Assembly (NCBI GenBank): GCA_030615655.1
Contig: JAUWYU010000008.1
Location: forward strand, 1-23,597
Origin: Dehalococcoidia bacterium
GTDB lineage: Bacteria > Chloroflexota > Dehalococcoidia > Dehalococcoidales > RBG-16-60-22
Length of the DNA: 23,597 nt
Reading direction: 5' to 3'
Shown here: one piece after another, positions 15,314 through 22,630 of the stretch
How the letters are laid out: every line of letters starts with the position of its first letter
How positions within the stretch are numbered: the first letter of the stretch is position 1
Notes under the pieces: model-generated
Told to the model about the DNA's origin: nothing
What the model saw: the letters and a program-made list of their open reading frames with translations, nothing else
Databases searched by the model: none
Translations under genes and position numbers: made by a program

Positions 15314-15342
15314 ATTATACCATATACCACAAACAGAGACAA
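15314..15342 (-). promoter_or_regulatory. Promoter of the rpsF-ssb-rpsR cluster
   Basis: On the minus strand TTGTCT (15342-15337), a 17-base spacer and TATAAT (15319-15314) form a good sigma-70 promoter, extended by TG upstream of the -10 (TGGTATAAT). The start point near 15307 leaves a leader of about 7 bases to the TTG or 22 to the GTG. Confidence 0.7.
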
Positions 15343-15420
15343 CATCCGGCACTTGGGTAAGTCAGCACTTTTTGCTCGGTGGAATGTTCTGCCAGCAGCA
15401 ACTCCGAAAGGTAATTTACC

Positions 15421-15449
15421 TTGACACGGTACACTACCTCTGATAGACT
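15421..15449 (+). promoter_or_regulatory. Promoter of the tRNA-Asp gene
   Basis: A perfect TTGACA at 15421-15426, a 17-base spacer and TAGACT at 15444-15449 (with TG before it) form the best -35 in the window. Transcription should start near 15456, 38 bases before the tRNA. Confidence 0.75.
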
Positions 15450-15493
15450 TTAAACAAGCGTTAAGACACGATATCTTCACAGCTAAAGTGCAA

Positions 15494-15570
15494 GGCCCCG
15501 TAGTGTAGCGGTCTAACATGCCACCCTGTCACGGTGGAGATCGCCGGTTCAAATCCGGCCGGGGTCGCCA
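15494..15570 (+). tRNA. tRNA-Asp (anticodon GTC)
   Basis: The 77-base gene folds into a full cloverleaf. The acceptor stem pairs GGCCCCG with CGGGGTC, the anticodon loop is CTGTCAC with anticodon GTC, and the T arm contains GGTTCAAATCC. The discriminator is G and the CCA end is encoded. It has its own promoter and stands alone between the divergent rpsF cluster and the accessory region. Confidence 0.97.
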
Positions 15571-15643
15571 CTCTTTACGTTAAAATCACCTGCTTTCTGC
15601 CGCTCATAGCATTGAAAACTCCCCGGAGTCCTCCCTATGCCGG

Positions 15644-16111
15644 TTAGCGATTTGCCTGTTCTTCCCGATACTTCCTCATGCGGTCCACTATACTCGGTTC
15701 GTCAGGCGATGCTGCTTCCGTGAAATACAAAATTTTCTTAATCTTGAGGTCTTTATTCTCGTCTTGCACGAGATGGTAATGGGCACTAGCCTGTTTCGGT
15801 GGAAATACTGTCCCTGTCAATTTCTCGGTAAATTGTAATTGTAGTTGTGCGATGACAACCTTTTGCCTCTCATCAACCACATAATACTGAGGTGTAAACA
15901 CCTCACGGAACCCGGGGTGCTCCATGGCGCTGAGGAGTCCCTCAAGGTTCGCTGGTCGCTTTTCATCGTGCATATTGTATGACCAGAATTCAAGGTCCGG
16001 CGTAAAATATTTACGCATATACTGTACGGTCTCTGGATTTCCTTCGTTCTTATTAAAGGCATCAAAGTAATCGTTAAACCATTTCACGACATTCTCATAT
16101 GTGAATTCCAT
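15644..16111 (-). CDS. SnoaL/NTF2-like protein of unknown function
   Basis: This 155-residue protein has the length and pattern of the NTF2/SnoaL-like cone fold: an N-terminal helix pair with W-F-N-D-Y-F-D-A-F, then Y-F-T-P-D-L-E-F-W, and later curved strands such as V-V-I-A-Q-L-Q-L-Q-F. Family members are small-molecule isomerases, hydratases or accessory domains; no specific activity can be assigned. A GTG opens the frame at 16120, but ATG at 16111 fits the GAGAGGAA site at 16129-16122 better. It lies 47 bases after the aldehyde oxidoreductase gene and is probably in the same transcript, so it may handle the same substrate. Confidence 0.75.
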   Translation of the reverse strand: MEFTYENVVKWFNDYFDAFNKNEGNPETVQYMRKYFTPDLEFWSYNMHDEKRPANLEGLLSAMEHPGFREVFTPQYYVVDERQKVVIAQLQLQFTEKLTGTVFPPKQASAHYHLVQDENKDLKIKKILYFTEAASPDEPSIVDRMRKYREEQANR

Positions 16112-16158
16112 CAATAACACTTCCTCTCAAAAAGGGGAGATAGAAGCTCCCCATTATA

Positions 16159-17985
16159 TTATCGCCCGGGTGGTGGTCCAGACATACCACGCCGTTCCTC
16201 AGGAGGATAGAGTTCATCGGCTATATCATCAAGCCCCAGTTCCTGCAGTTTTCTCAGGCTCGGCTTGGTTGTTACCCTGTCCCAATCGAGGGCGCCGAGG
16301 TTCCAGCATGCCTGCGCCTCCATATCTGTCGACACGCCGGCGAGCGGACCCTCAGTCTGAGGCGGCCTGCCAATTATTCTGGGATGTACCTTACGTTCCA
16401 GAGGATTGTCACCTTCGCGAAGGTTAAACACGTGCCTCATTATGGCGATTCTCTCACCCGCCTTGAGGATGTCTTCCATAGAGCGGTCCCAACCGGTCAC
16501 GGTTTTCAGAAATCCCACCAGGTATTTAGCGGGATTACCGGCCATGCCACCATGCATGCAAAGTCCGGCGGCGTTATTAGCATACTGCATGAACTGGCTG
16601 GGGCCGAATCCAGTAGTGTGACGGCCAGGAGTAGCATCCATATGGTACATGGCAGTAGTCATCCTATCACCGAAGAAACCGCCTTTCGGGTCGTGCATGC
16701 CCAGCTCTTGTCCCCCGATATGTACCGCAAATTCCTCAGCTCCCTTTCCAATCCTCTCGGCGGCTATCTTTACACCATCGGCGAGGACATCACCAAGGCC
16801 TTCCCGCTTTACCAGCTTCTCCATCATGGCAACAAGAGCCTGATGATTGCCCCAGGTGAGCTCGATACCATCGGTATCCTTCTTGGTAATGATGCCATGT
16901 TCATATAACTCCATGGCAAAGGCGATGATACCTCCAGCGGAGATTGTGTCCATGCCGTAGCTATTGCAGAGGTGACTCGCCATGGCTATTGACTCTACAT
17001 TAGTATTACAGCAGTTCGCGCCGAAAGCGCCTATGGTCTCATATTCCAGTCTATGATTGCCGGCCGGGTACTTGTACTCTATTCCCTCTTTCAGGCTGGC
17101 CTTACAAGCCGCCGGACAGTGCCAGCAGCCTTTTCTCTTATCCAGGTTGGCTATTACCTTATCCTTATTAAGACCCGTGACATCGGGCATCTCAATGACG
17201 CCAACACCACCCCAGTTCTTTACCGGTGTATCACCGCTATGGGCTGACATGTCGCCGTGTCCCCCGGTTCCATATATACCAAAATGCTCAAGGAACCGCT
17301 TCCCTCCGGTAATATGCTCCTTTCTCAACTTGTTAGTCGCTTCGATATCTGCGATAGGAACTGCCAGGTCTCCCCTGGCCACCACTGCCTTGAGCTTCTT
17401 GGAACCCATGACCGCCCCCAGTCCCGAGCGTCCGGCAGCATCTCCTTTATTGGTCATAATGCAGGCAACGCGAGCCACTTTTTCACCGGCAGGACCGATG
17501 CTGGCGACTTTAGACGTTTTACCATACTCTGCTTCGAGAGTATCTTCAGTTTCATAAGTATCTTTGCCCCAAAGGTGAGCGGCATCTTTCAGTTCAGCTT
17601 TACCATTATCTAAAAGAAGATAAACGGGTTTCTCCGATATGCCGGTAAAGAAGACTCCATCATAGCCGGCAAACTTGAGATGAGGGCCAAAATGTCCGCC
17701 GGAGTTAGCATCCCCCCACCCACTGGTGAGCGGCGATTTCGCTATTGCCACATACCGGCAACCAAAAGTGGCGGGAGTGCCGGTGAGCGGACCGGTAAGC
17801 AGCCCAAGCGTATTCTCCGGCCCCAGGGGGTCTACCCCACCCCTCTGCCGGCTGTAAAGTATTCTGGCCCCGATACCATAACCCCCGATAAAGTCTCGAG
17901 CGAGGTTCTCGTCAAGTGCCTCATCTTTTAGCTCGCCTGTAGAGAGATTAGCGAATAATAATTTACCCGTGTACCCTCCAGCCAT
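16159..17985 (-). CDS. Aldehyde:ferredoxin oxidoreductase family tungstoenzyme
   Basis: AOR enzymes oxidise aldehydes to carboxylic acids and pass electrons to ferredoxin through a tungsten bis-pterin and a [4Fe-4S] cluster. At 608 residues the protein is full length. The cluster ligands are visible: C287-x2-C290-x3-C294 in C-W-H-C-P-A-A-C, and C476 in G-L-C-M-H-G, matching C288, C291, C295 and C494 of the Pyrococcus furiosus enzyme. The N-terminal pterin-binding region has R-D-F-I-G-G-Y-G-I-G and G-P-L-T-G-T-P. AAGGAG lies before the ATG at 17985 and a strong promoter lies 40 bases further up. Cofactor, substrate and direction are inferred from the family. Confidence 0.92.
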   Translation of the reverse strand: MAGGYTGKLLFANLSTGELKDEALDENLARDFIGGYGIGARILYSRQRGGVDPLGPENTLGLLTGPLTGTPATFGCRYVAIAKSPLTSGWGDANSGGHFGPHLKFAGYDGVFFTGISEKPVYLLLDNGKAELKDAAHLWGKDTYETEDTLEAEYGKTSKVASIGPAGEKVARVACIMTNKGDAAGRSGLGAVMGSKKLKAVVARGDLAVPIADIEATNKLRKEHITGGKRFLEHFGIYGTGGHGDMSAHSGDTPVKNWGGVGVIEMPDVTGLNKDKVIANLDKRKGCWHCPAACKASLKEGIEYKYPAGNHRLEYETIGAFGANCCNTNVESIAMASHLCNSYGMDTISAGGIIAFAMELYEHGIITKKDTDGIELTWGNHQALVAMMEKLVKREGLGDVLADGVKIAAERIGKGAEEFAVHIGGQELGMHDPKGGFFGDRMTTAMYHMDATPGRHTTGFGPSQFMQYANNAAGLCMHGGMAGNPAKYLVGFLKTVTGWDRSMEDILKAGERIAIMRHVFNLREGDNPLERKVHPRIIGRPPQTEGPLAGVSTDMEAQACWNLGALDWDRVTTKPSLRKLQELGLDDIADELYPPEERRGMSGPPPGR

Positions 17986-18024
17986 TTCTTACTCCTTTCC
18001 TTGCCAGTCTCTAAATACGCTGAC

Positions 18025-18053
18025 ATTATACCCGTAGCTCAGCTTTGGGTCAA
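18025..18053 (-). promoter_or_regulatory. Promoter of the aldehyde oxidoreductase operon
   Basis: On the minus strand TTGACC (18053-18048), a 17-base spacer and TATAAT (18030-18025) form a near-consensus sigma-70 promoter. The start point near 18018 leaves about 33 bases before the ATG. It shows that the aldehyde oxidoreductase and SnoaL-like genes can be expressed without the transporter gene upstream. The rest of the 170-base gap shows nothing else. Confidence 0.75.
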
Positions 18054-18155
18054 AAAACGATTACAACTGTATGGAAATATACACCTGCTATGCCAGGGAT
18101 GGCTTGGGGTCTATATGAGTACTTTCGGGGTCGTCATCTCGCTATCTATCAAGCC

Positions 18156-19418
18156 TTATGTTCTGGCACGCAGCCTGGCTGCGTTTCTTGGTGCTGCAAT
18201 CCAGAAAGCGCCACAGGCCACAGCAAAAGATACGGCACTTATTATAAACGCGGTATTGTAACTTCCTGAAATATCGTATATATATCCGCCAAGCCATGGA
18301 CCGATGGCACCGCCTATGCCGACCCCTGTAAGCAACATGGCTGATATGGCACCGATATTTCTACCATGGAATATGTCAGCAAGACCCACAATAATAGTAG
18401 GTGAAAAAAGCCCCGTCGCGAAGCCGGAGCACGTGGCATACGCATAAAGAAGCCAGGGCTGAGAGGTATCCTTAACCGAAATTAAAGCGACCAGAGCACC
18501 AATAGCTAGAATGGTCGCTAACGTAACGGTCTTTTCCCGGCCAATCACGTCGGATATCGAAGCACAGAGTTGACCGGCAATGGAGGCAATGCCGAACAGG
18601 GCAAAGACGGAGGTGGCCAATACACTACTGTATCCAACATCCTCAGCGAATTTAATCTGATGGGCCAATACCAAATAGTTACCTATACCCCAGTAGCAGA
18701 ATTGAGATAGTACCAGGAACCATAGCTGGTAAGTCATTAAGGCATTACCCAGGGTCCAGTCACGAACAGGACTTGCAGCTTCTTTTACTTCTCTTGCAGT
18801 TGACGGGTCGCCGGTACTATAAGCCTTCAATCCCTTGTCTTCCGGGCGATGATAGAAAAACAGGACATATAGCGGTAGCAATACGGCAATTAATATACCA
18901 GCCATGACAAAAAAAGCAGGACGCCATCCCAGCTGAGCTATAACAGACTCGATGAGCATTCCATAGGCAAAACTCAGGCCGCCCCCAATCTGACCTATCC
19001 CGATGGCCAGCCCCCGTCTTTTATCGAACCAGTTTATTACCGAAGGGTTTAATATGGGAGCGCCGCACAATGCGGTACCGATTGGCGCCAGAACACCAAA
19101 AAGCAGGTAAAAATGCCACAACTCACGAACAAACGAACAACAAGCCGTGGCTAGAGCTAGAATAAAGATGCCTATAATCGCTACTCTTCTTGGCTTCCAA
19201 CGGTCGACTAAACCACCGGCCACAGGCGCTGTTAATCCATAGACGAGGATACTGAGTGATAGCATTATGGCCGTGCTGCCACGAAACCAATCAAAATCAT
19301 CCAGAATGGGCGCAAAGAAGACAGAAAATGAGTTCCTTATACCATAAATCAGCATCATGCTGACAACCATGAGGCCGACAATATACCACCCGAAAAAGAA
19401 GCTGGGTCGTCGAATCAT
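18156..19418 (-). CDS. MFS transporter, monocarboxylate/oxalate-formate antiporter-like
   Basis: The 420-residue protein is highly hydrophobic with about 12 membrane spans in two halves joined by a charged loop near residues 195-225. The MFS loop between spans 2 and 3 is present as G-G-L-V-D-R-W-K-P-R-R (residues 68-78). The N-terminal F-F-F-G-W-Y-I-V and the W-F-x-x-R-R-G-L-A motif before span 5 are typical of the monocarboxylate and oxalate/formate antiporter group, so an organic acid is the likely substrate; the exact one is unknown. The ATG at 19418 has only a weak ribosome-binding site. It is divergent from the UroD-like operon and likely shares its regulation. Confidence 0.85.
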   Translation of the reverse strand: MIRRPSFFFGWYIVGLMVVSMMLIYGIRNSFSVFFAPILDDFDWFRGSTAIMLSLSILVYGLTAPVAGGLVDRWKPRRVAIIGIFILALATACCSFVRELWHFYLLFGVLAPIGTALCGAPILNPSVINWFDKRRGLAIGIGQIGGGLSFAYGMLIESVIAQLGWRPAFFVMAGILIAVLLPLYVLFFYHRPEDKGLKAYSTGDPSTAREVKEAASPVRDWTLGNALMTYQLWFLVLSQFCYWGIGNYLVLAHQIKFAEDVGYSSVLATSVFALFGIASIAGQLCASISDVIGREKTVTLATILAIGALVALISVKDTSQPWLLYAYATCSGFATGLFSPTIIVGLADIFHGRNIGAISAMLLTGVGIGGAIGPWLGGYIYDISGSYNTAFIISAVSFAVACGAFWIAAPRNAARLRART

Positions 19419-19421
19419 TCC

Positions 19422-19515
19422 CGAACCTGTCTGCTGATTATTCTATAACAATATCATAACTGGTAGCTTAATACGAACCCGGTTCTTCTTTCGTTGACGA
19501 ACGTTCGGTTTAACC
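19422..19515. promoter_or_regulatory. Inverted repeats between divergent transcripts
   Basis: The 248-base gap between the transporter and the UroD-like gene contains GAACC-C-GGTTC at 19475-19485, the perfect palindrome CGAACGTTCG at 19498-19507 and GGTT-T-AACC at 19507-19515. A further CGAACC is at 19422-19427. These look like operator half-sites for a dimeric regulator, but no regulator gene is in the window. Confidence 0.4.
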
Positions 19516-19541
19516 ATTAACCCTTTGCCGCTGTTACATTT

Positions 19542-19570
19542 TTGAATTATCCGTATTACACTGGTATAAT
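19542..19570 (+). promoter_or_regulatory. Promoter of the UroD-like operon
   Basis: TTGAAT at 19542-19547, a 17-base spacer and TATAAT at 19565-19570 with an upstream TG form a strong extended -10 promoter. The start point near 19577 leaves a 90-base leader before the ATG at 19667, in which no clear structure was seen. The inverted repeats end 26 bases upstream of the -35. Confidence 0.75.
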
Positions 19571-19666
19571 CCTAGAGTCGACTTCTTAAAACAAACGTGT
19601 CAATCTGCTGAGTCCGCTTGAAAGAGTGCGTATTATTTTAATCTAGAAAAAGACAGGAGTTTCCTT

Positions 19667-21016
19667 ATGACAGAAAAGCAATGGGAAGATATGACGCCGC
19701 AGGAGAAAAGAGAGCAGCGTTTAAATCGGTGGCTCAATAATGACAGCAATCTCCCTAATGACGAGGCTAAGAAGGCCTACAGAACGAGAGTACAGAGGCT
19801 GATTGACGTATATAACGTCAGAGAACCGGACAGGGTACCGGTCAATCTGCCCGTGGGTAATCTACCTCTCAAGATGTTCGGCGTCAACGCTCATACCGCC
19901 ATGTATGATATGGAAAAAGCCATGGAGGCCACCGCGAAGTTTAACAAAAAATACGCGGAGGAGCTGGAATATACCGCTATGCCCATGTCTCTTCTTTCTT
20001 CTGGACGAATTCTGGAATTACTCGATTATAAAATTTACGCCTGGCCGGGACATGGTATCGCAGAAGACGGGACCGGATGGCAATATATCGAGGGCGAATA
20101 TATGACGGCAGATGAGTATGACGACCTTATTCGCGACCCCTCCGATTTCTGGATGAGGACCTATTTACCCCGCGTCTTCGGCGTCCTTGAGCCTATGAGA
20201 ATGCTCCAGCCGTTCACCAATATCACGGAAAACGTCCATGTTATGCAGTTCATGCCGTTAGCCATGCCGCCGGTACAGGAGATGCTCCAGAAATTGCTGG
20301 ATGCTGGCAAAGAATATCAAAACATGATGCAAATGATGATGAAGGCAATGGGCGGGATGTCATCTATGGGCTTCTCCGGATTCATGGGAGGAGGATTTGC
20401 CAAAGCTCCCTTCGATACGCTGGGAGATACGCTCCGGGGCACCAAGGGTATTATGGGTGATATGTTCCGCCGGCCCGACAAGCTCCTGGAAGCCCTTGAC
20501 GTAGTGGCAGATTTGACCATCAATACAATTCTAAAATCACCCAACATCGATAACATGACGATGGTAACCTATCCCCTCCATAAAGGCGCCGACGGCTGGA
20601 TGTCCCAGAAGCAGTTCGACACCTTCTACTGGCCTTCTCTTAAAAAGGTCATGGACGCTTTTATAAACGAGGGTCTTATCCAGAGCCTCTTTGCCGAGGG
20701 CAGCTTTAATACCCGCCTCGAGTATATCGACGAGTTCCCCAAGGGCGCGGTTACCTGGTATTTTGACCGCACGGATATGTCCCAGGCGAAGAAGATACTC
20801 GGTAAAAAATGCTGCATCCAGGGCAACGTGCCATCTTCCTTGATAGTTACCGGTTCACCGCAAGAGGTAAAAGAGTACTGCCGCAAACTGATAGAAGACT
20901 GCGGCAAGGGTGGAGGATTTATCCTGGCATCCGGCTCCGTGGCGGAGAATCCCAAGCTGGAAAACCTGCAGGCGATGATGGCAGCCGTGCGGGAATACGG
21001 CGTGTATAAGAAGTAA
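19667..21016 (+). CDS. Uroporphyrinogen decarboxylase (UroD/MtaA) family protein
   Basis: The C-terminal half matches the UroD/MtaA fold: I-Q-G-N-V-P-S-S-L at about residue 385, then a ...E-V-K-E-Y-C-R-K-L-I-E stretch and G-G-G-F-I-L. At 449 residues it is about 100 longer than heme-pathway UroD, and the gene is not with heme genes. The positions where MtaA-type methyltransferases bind zinc appear to be changed: E-G-S where H-x-C is expected, and A-S-G-S where a cysteine is expected. A Met/Gly-rich insertion fills residues 220-244. AGGAG is seven bases before the ATG. It is the first gene of the plus-strand operon. Reaction unknown. Confidence 0.8.
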   Translation: MTEKQWEDMTPQEKREQRLNRWLNNDSNLPNDEAKKAYRTRVQRLIDVYNVREPDRVPVNLPVGNLPLKMFGVNAHTAMYDMEKAMEATAKFNKKYAEELEYTAMPMSLLSSGRILELLDYKIYAWPGHGIAEDGTGWQYIEGEYMTADEYDDLIRDPSDFWMRTYLPRVFGVLEPMRMLQPFTNITENVHVMQFMPLAMPPVQEMLQKLLDAGKEYQNMMQMMMKAMGGMSSMGFSGFMGGGFAKAPFDTLGDTLRGTKGIMGDMFRRPDKLLEALDVVADLTINTILKSPNIDNMTMVTYPLHKGADGWMSQKQFDTFYWPSLKKVMDAFINEGLIQSLFAEGSFNTRLEYIDEFPKGAVTWYFDRTDMSQAKKILGKKCCIQGNVPSSLIVTGSPQEVKEYCRKLIEDCGKGGGFILASGSVAENPKLENLQAMMAAVREYGVYKK

Positions 21017-21045
21017 GCAATAATCAGGAAAAAACGGAGTTCAAC

Positions 21046-22596
21046 ATGGCTTTAGCGAAGGATACCTACCGGGCACTGGAAGATGTGGTGGGGCCGGAAA
21101 ATATCTCGGACGACCCTGCGATACTTGATTCTTACGCATGGCGGTCCGGCCTGGTGGCCAAAACAGACAAGTTTGTGCCCAGGTTTGAAGCCGTGACTCT
21201 TCCCAAAGACACTCTGGAAGTTCAGGCGATAGTTAAGCTCTGTAATAAATGCAGCCTGCAGTTCAAGGCGTCCAGTACAGGCTGGGGACCTTACTGCGAC
21301 CCTGCAGGGCCGGGCGTTATCAAACTGGATTTACGGAGAATGAACCGCATCATAGAGATTAACGAAAAGAACATGTACGCGGTAGTTGAACCCTACGTGA
21401 TTTACGCCCAGCTACAGGCAGAGTTAATGAAAAGAGGTCTGAATACCAATATCACCGGGGCAGGCAGCAACTGCTCCGCACTTCCCTTGGCGGCTCATTC
21501 CAATCTGGGGCATTTAAGTGTAAGCGGCAGTTATGGTGAGAGAAATCAGTTGGCCATGGAATGGGTAACTCCGGATGGAGAAATCGCCAGGCTGGGTTCA
21601 CTCGCCGCCCTGGATGAGTGGTTCTGTGGCGACGGGCCGGGGCCGTCTTTGCGAGGTGTTATACGGGGCAACACGATGCCGCTGGGAGGCCTCGGGGTTT
21701 ATACCAAAGCCGCCCAAAAAATTTATCACTGGCCAGGGCCTTCAACATTCCCGATTGAAGGGGTATCACCATATTACAGGCCGGACTACATACCGCCGGG
21801 CTTCATGATTCGATACATCTCCTTTCCGTCCCAGGAGGCATTAAGGGAAGCCGTACGCAGGATCGGCGAAAGTGAAATCGCTTTTATACTGATGGGCTTC
21901 AACCCGGCTATGATGGCGGCCAATATAGCGACAACCAACGATGAAGACTATGAATACCTCAAGCAATATACCAACCTGGTACAGGGGCCAGGCTTCCTGA
22001 TTATAATAGCCGGCAACTCTCCGGGCGACTTCACCTATAAGAAACAGGTGCTGGAGAAAATCATGGATGAATGTAACGGGGAGTCGCTTGAACCGGTTGA
22101 AGACCCCGAGAATGCCGGAGGCTTCCTATGGCGATTCATCAGGGTCACTGGCTCTATCAGAGAAACATGCCGGGCCACAGGAGTCTTTGGGGGAGAGGTT
22201 GGAGGCACCGATGTCTTCAACCTAATGAGCAAATTTATTGAGCAGGGCTCCAAAGTGAAGGAAAGATTCATCAAGCAGGATGCACTGCTGGCTGACGGCA
22301 CAGACCCCTTTGTGCAGTTGATTGAACACGGGCACTGCGGCCACGGCGAACTGCTCATTCGATATTTTTCTACCAACCCCGACTCAGTGCAGGCCTGCTT
22401 CGAGATTTTCATGGCAGCCAATAGAACCGCCGTGGAGGGTCACTATGGCGTGCCTCACCATGTCTGGAGCGACGCCATTTGCGATATGTACGGCCCGGAT
22501 ACATCCAACTACACCAAATGGTTAAGAAACCTCAAGAAAACGTTTGACCCCAATACAGCATCGGAAGCCAGTCACTATATAACCGCCGAGAAATAG
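21046..22596 (+). CDS. FAD-linked oxidase/dehydrogenase (GlcD/VAO-type)
   Basis: This 516-residue protein resembles flavoenzymes with the PCMH FAD-binding fold, such as glycolate, D-lactate and 4-cresol dehydrogenases. The FAD domain covers residues about 45-235, with V-T-L-P-K-D-T-L-E-V-Q-A-I-V near the start and G-S-Y-G-E-R-N-Q-L, E-W-V-T-P-D-G-E-I at residues about 160-185. The C-terminal half is the FAD-oxidase cap that sets substrate and is poorly conserved. No transmembrane or Fe-S segment is visible, so its electron acceptor must be another protein. CGGAG lies six bases before the ATG. It is 29 bases after the UroD-like gene and probably co-transcribed. Confidence 0.85.
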   Translation: MALAKDTYRALEDVVGPENISDDPAILDSYAWRSGLVAKTDKFVPRFEAVTLPKDTLEVQAIVKLCNKCSLQFKASSTGWGPYCDPAGPGVIKLDLRRMNRIIEINEKNMYAVVEPYVIYAQLQAELMKRGLNTNITGAGSNCSALPLAAHSNLGHLSVSGSYGERNQLAMEWVTPDGEIARLGSLAALDEWFCGDGPGPSLRGVIRGNTMPLGGLGVYTKAAQKIYHWPGPSTFPIEGVSPYYRPDYIPPGFMIRYISFPSQEALREAVRRIGESEIAFILMGFNPAMMAANIATTNDEDYEYLKQYTNLVQGPGFLIIIAGNSPGDFTYKKQVLEKIMDECNGESLEPVEDPENAGGFLWRFIRVTGSIRETCRATGVFGGEVGGTDVFNLMSKFIEQGSKVKERFIKQDALLADGTDPFVQLIEHGHCGHGELLIRYFSTNPDSVQACFEIFMAANRTAVEGHYGVPHHVWSDAICDMYGPDTSNYTKWLRNLKKTFDPNTASEASHYITAEK

Positions 22597-22630
22597 CTGA
22601 ATCGACTATAGAGAAACGAGGGAAAAAGCC

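Noticed and set aside
15307..15519. Small minus-strand frame over the tRNA-Asp region
   Set aside because: It overlaps the tRNA, its promoter and the rpsF promoter, and its sequence resembles no protein family.
15618..15629. Possible terminator after the SnoaL-like gene (ACTCCCCGGAGT)
   Set aside because: The stem is only 4-5 pairs with a very tight loop and a short T run, too weak to call.
17057..17557. Open frame of 166 codons antisense to the aldehyde oxidoreductase
   Set aside because: The minus-strand gene has all its cluster cysteines and family motifs; this frame has none and is a shadow.
19667..21016. hemE (heme-pathway uroporphyrinogen decarboxylase)
   Set aside because: The protein is about 100 residues too long, lacks the usual N-terminal motif, and has no heme genes around it.
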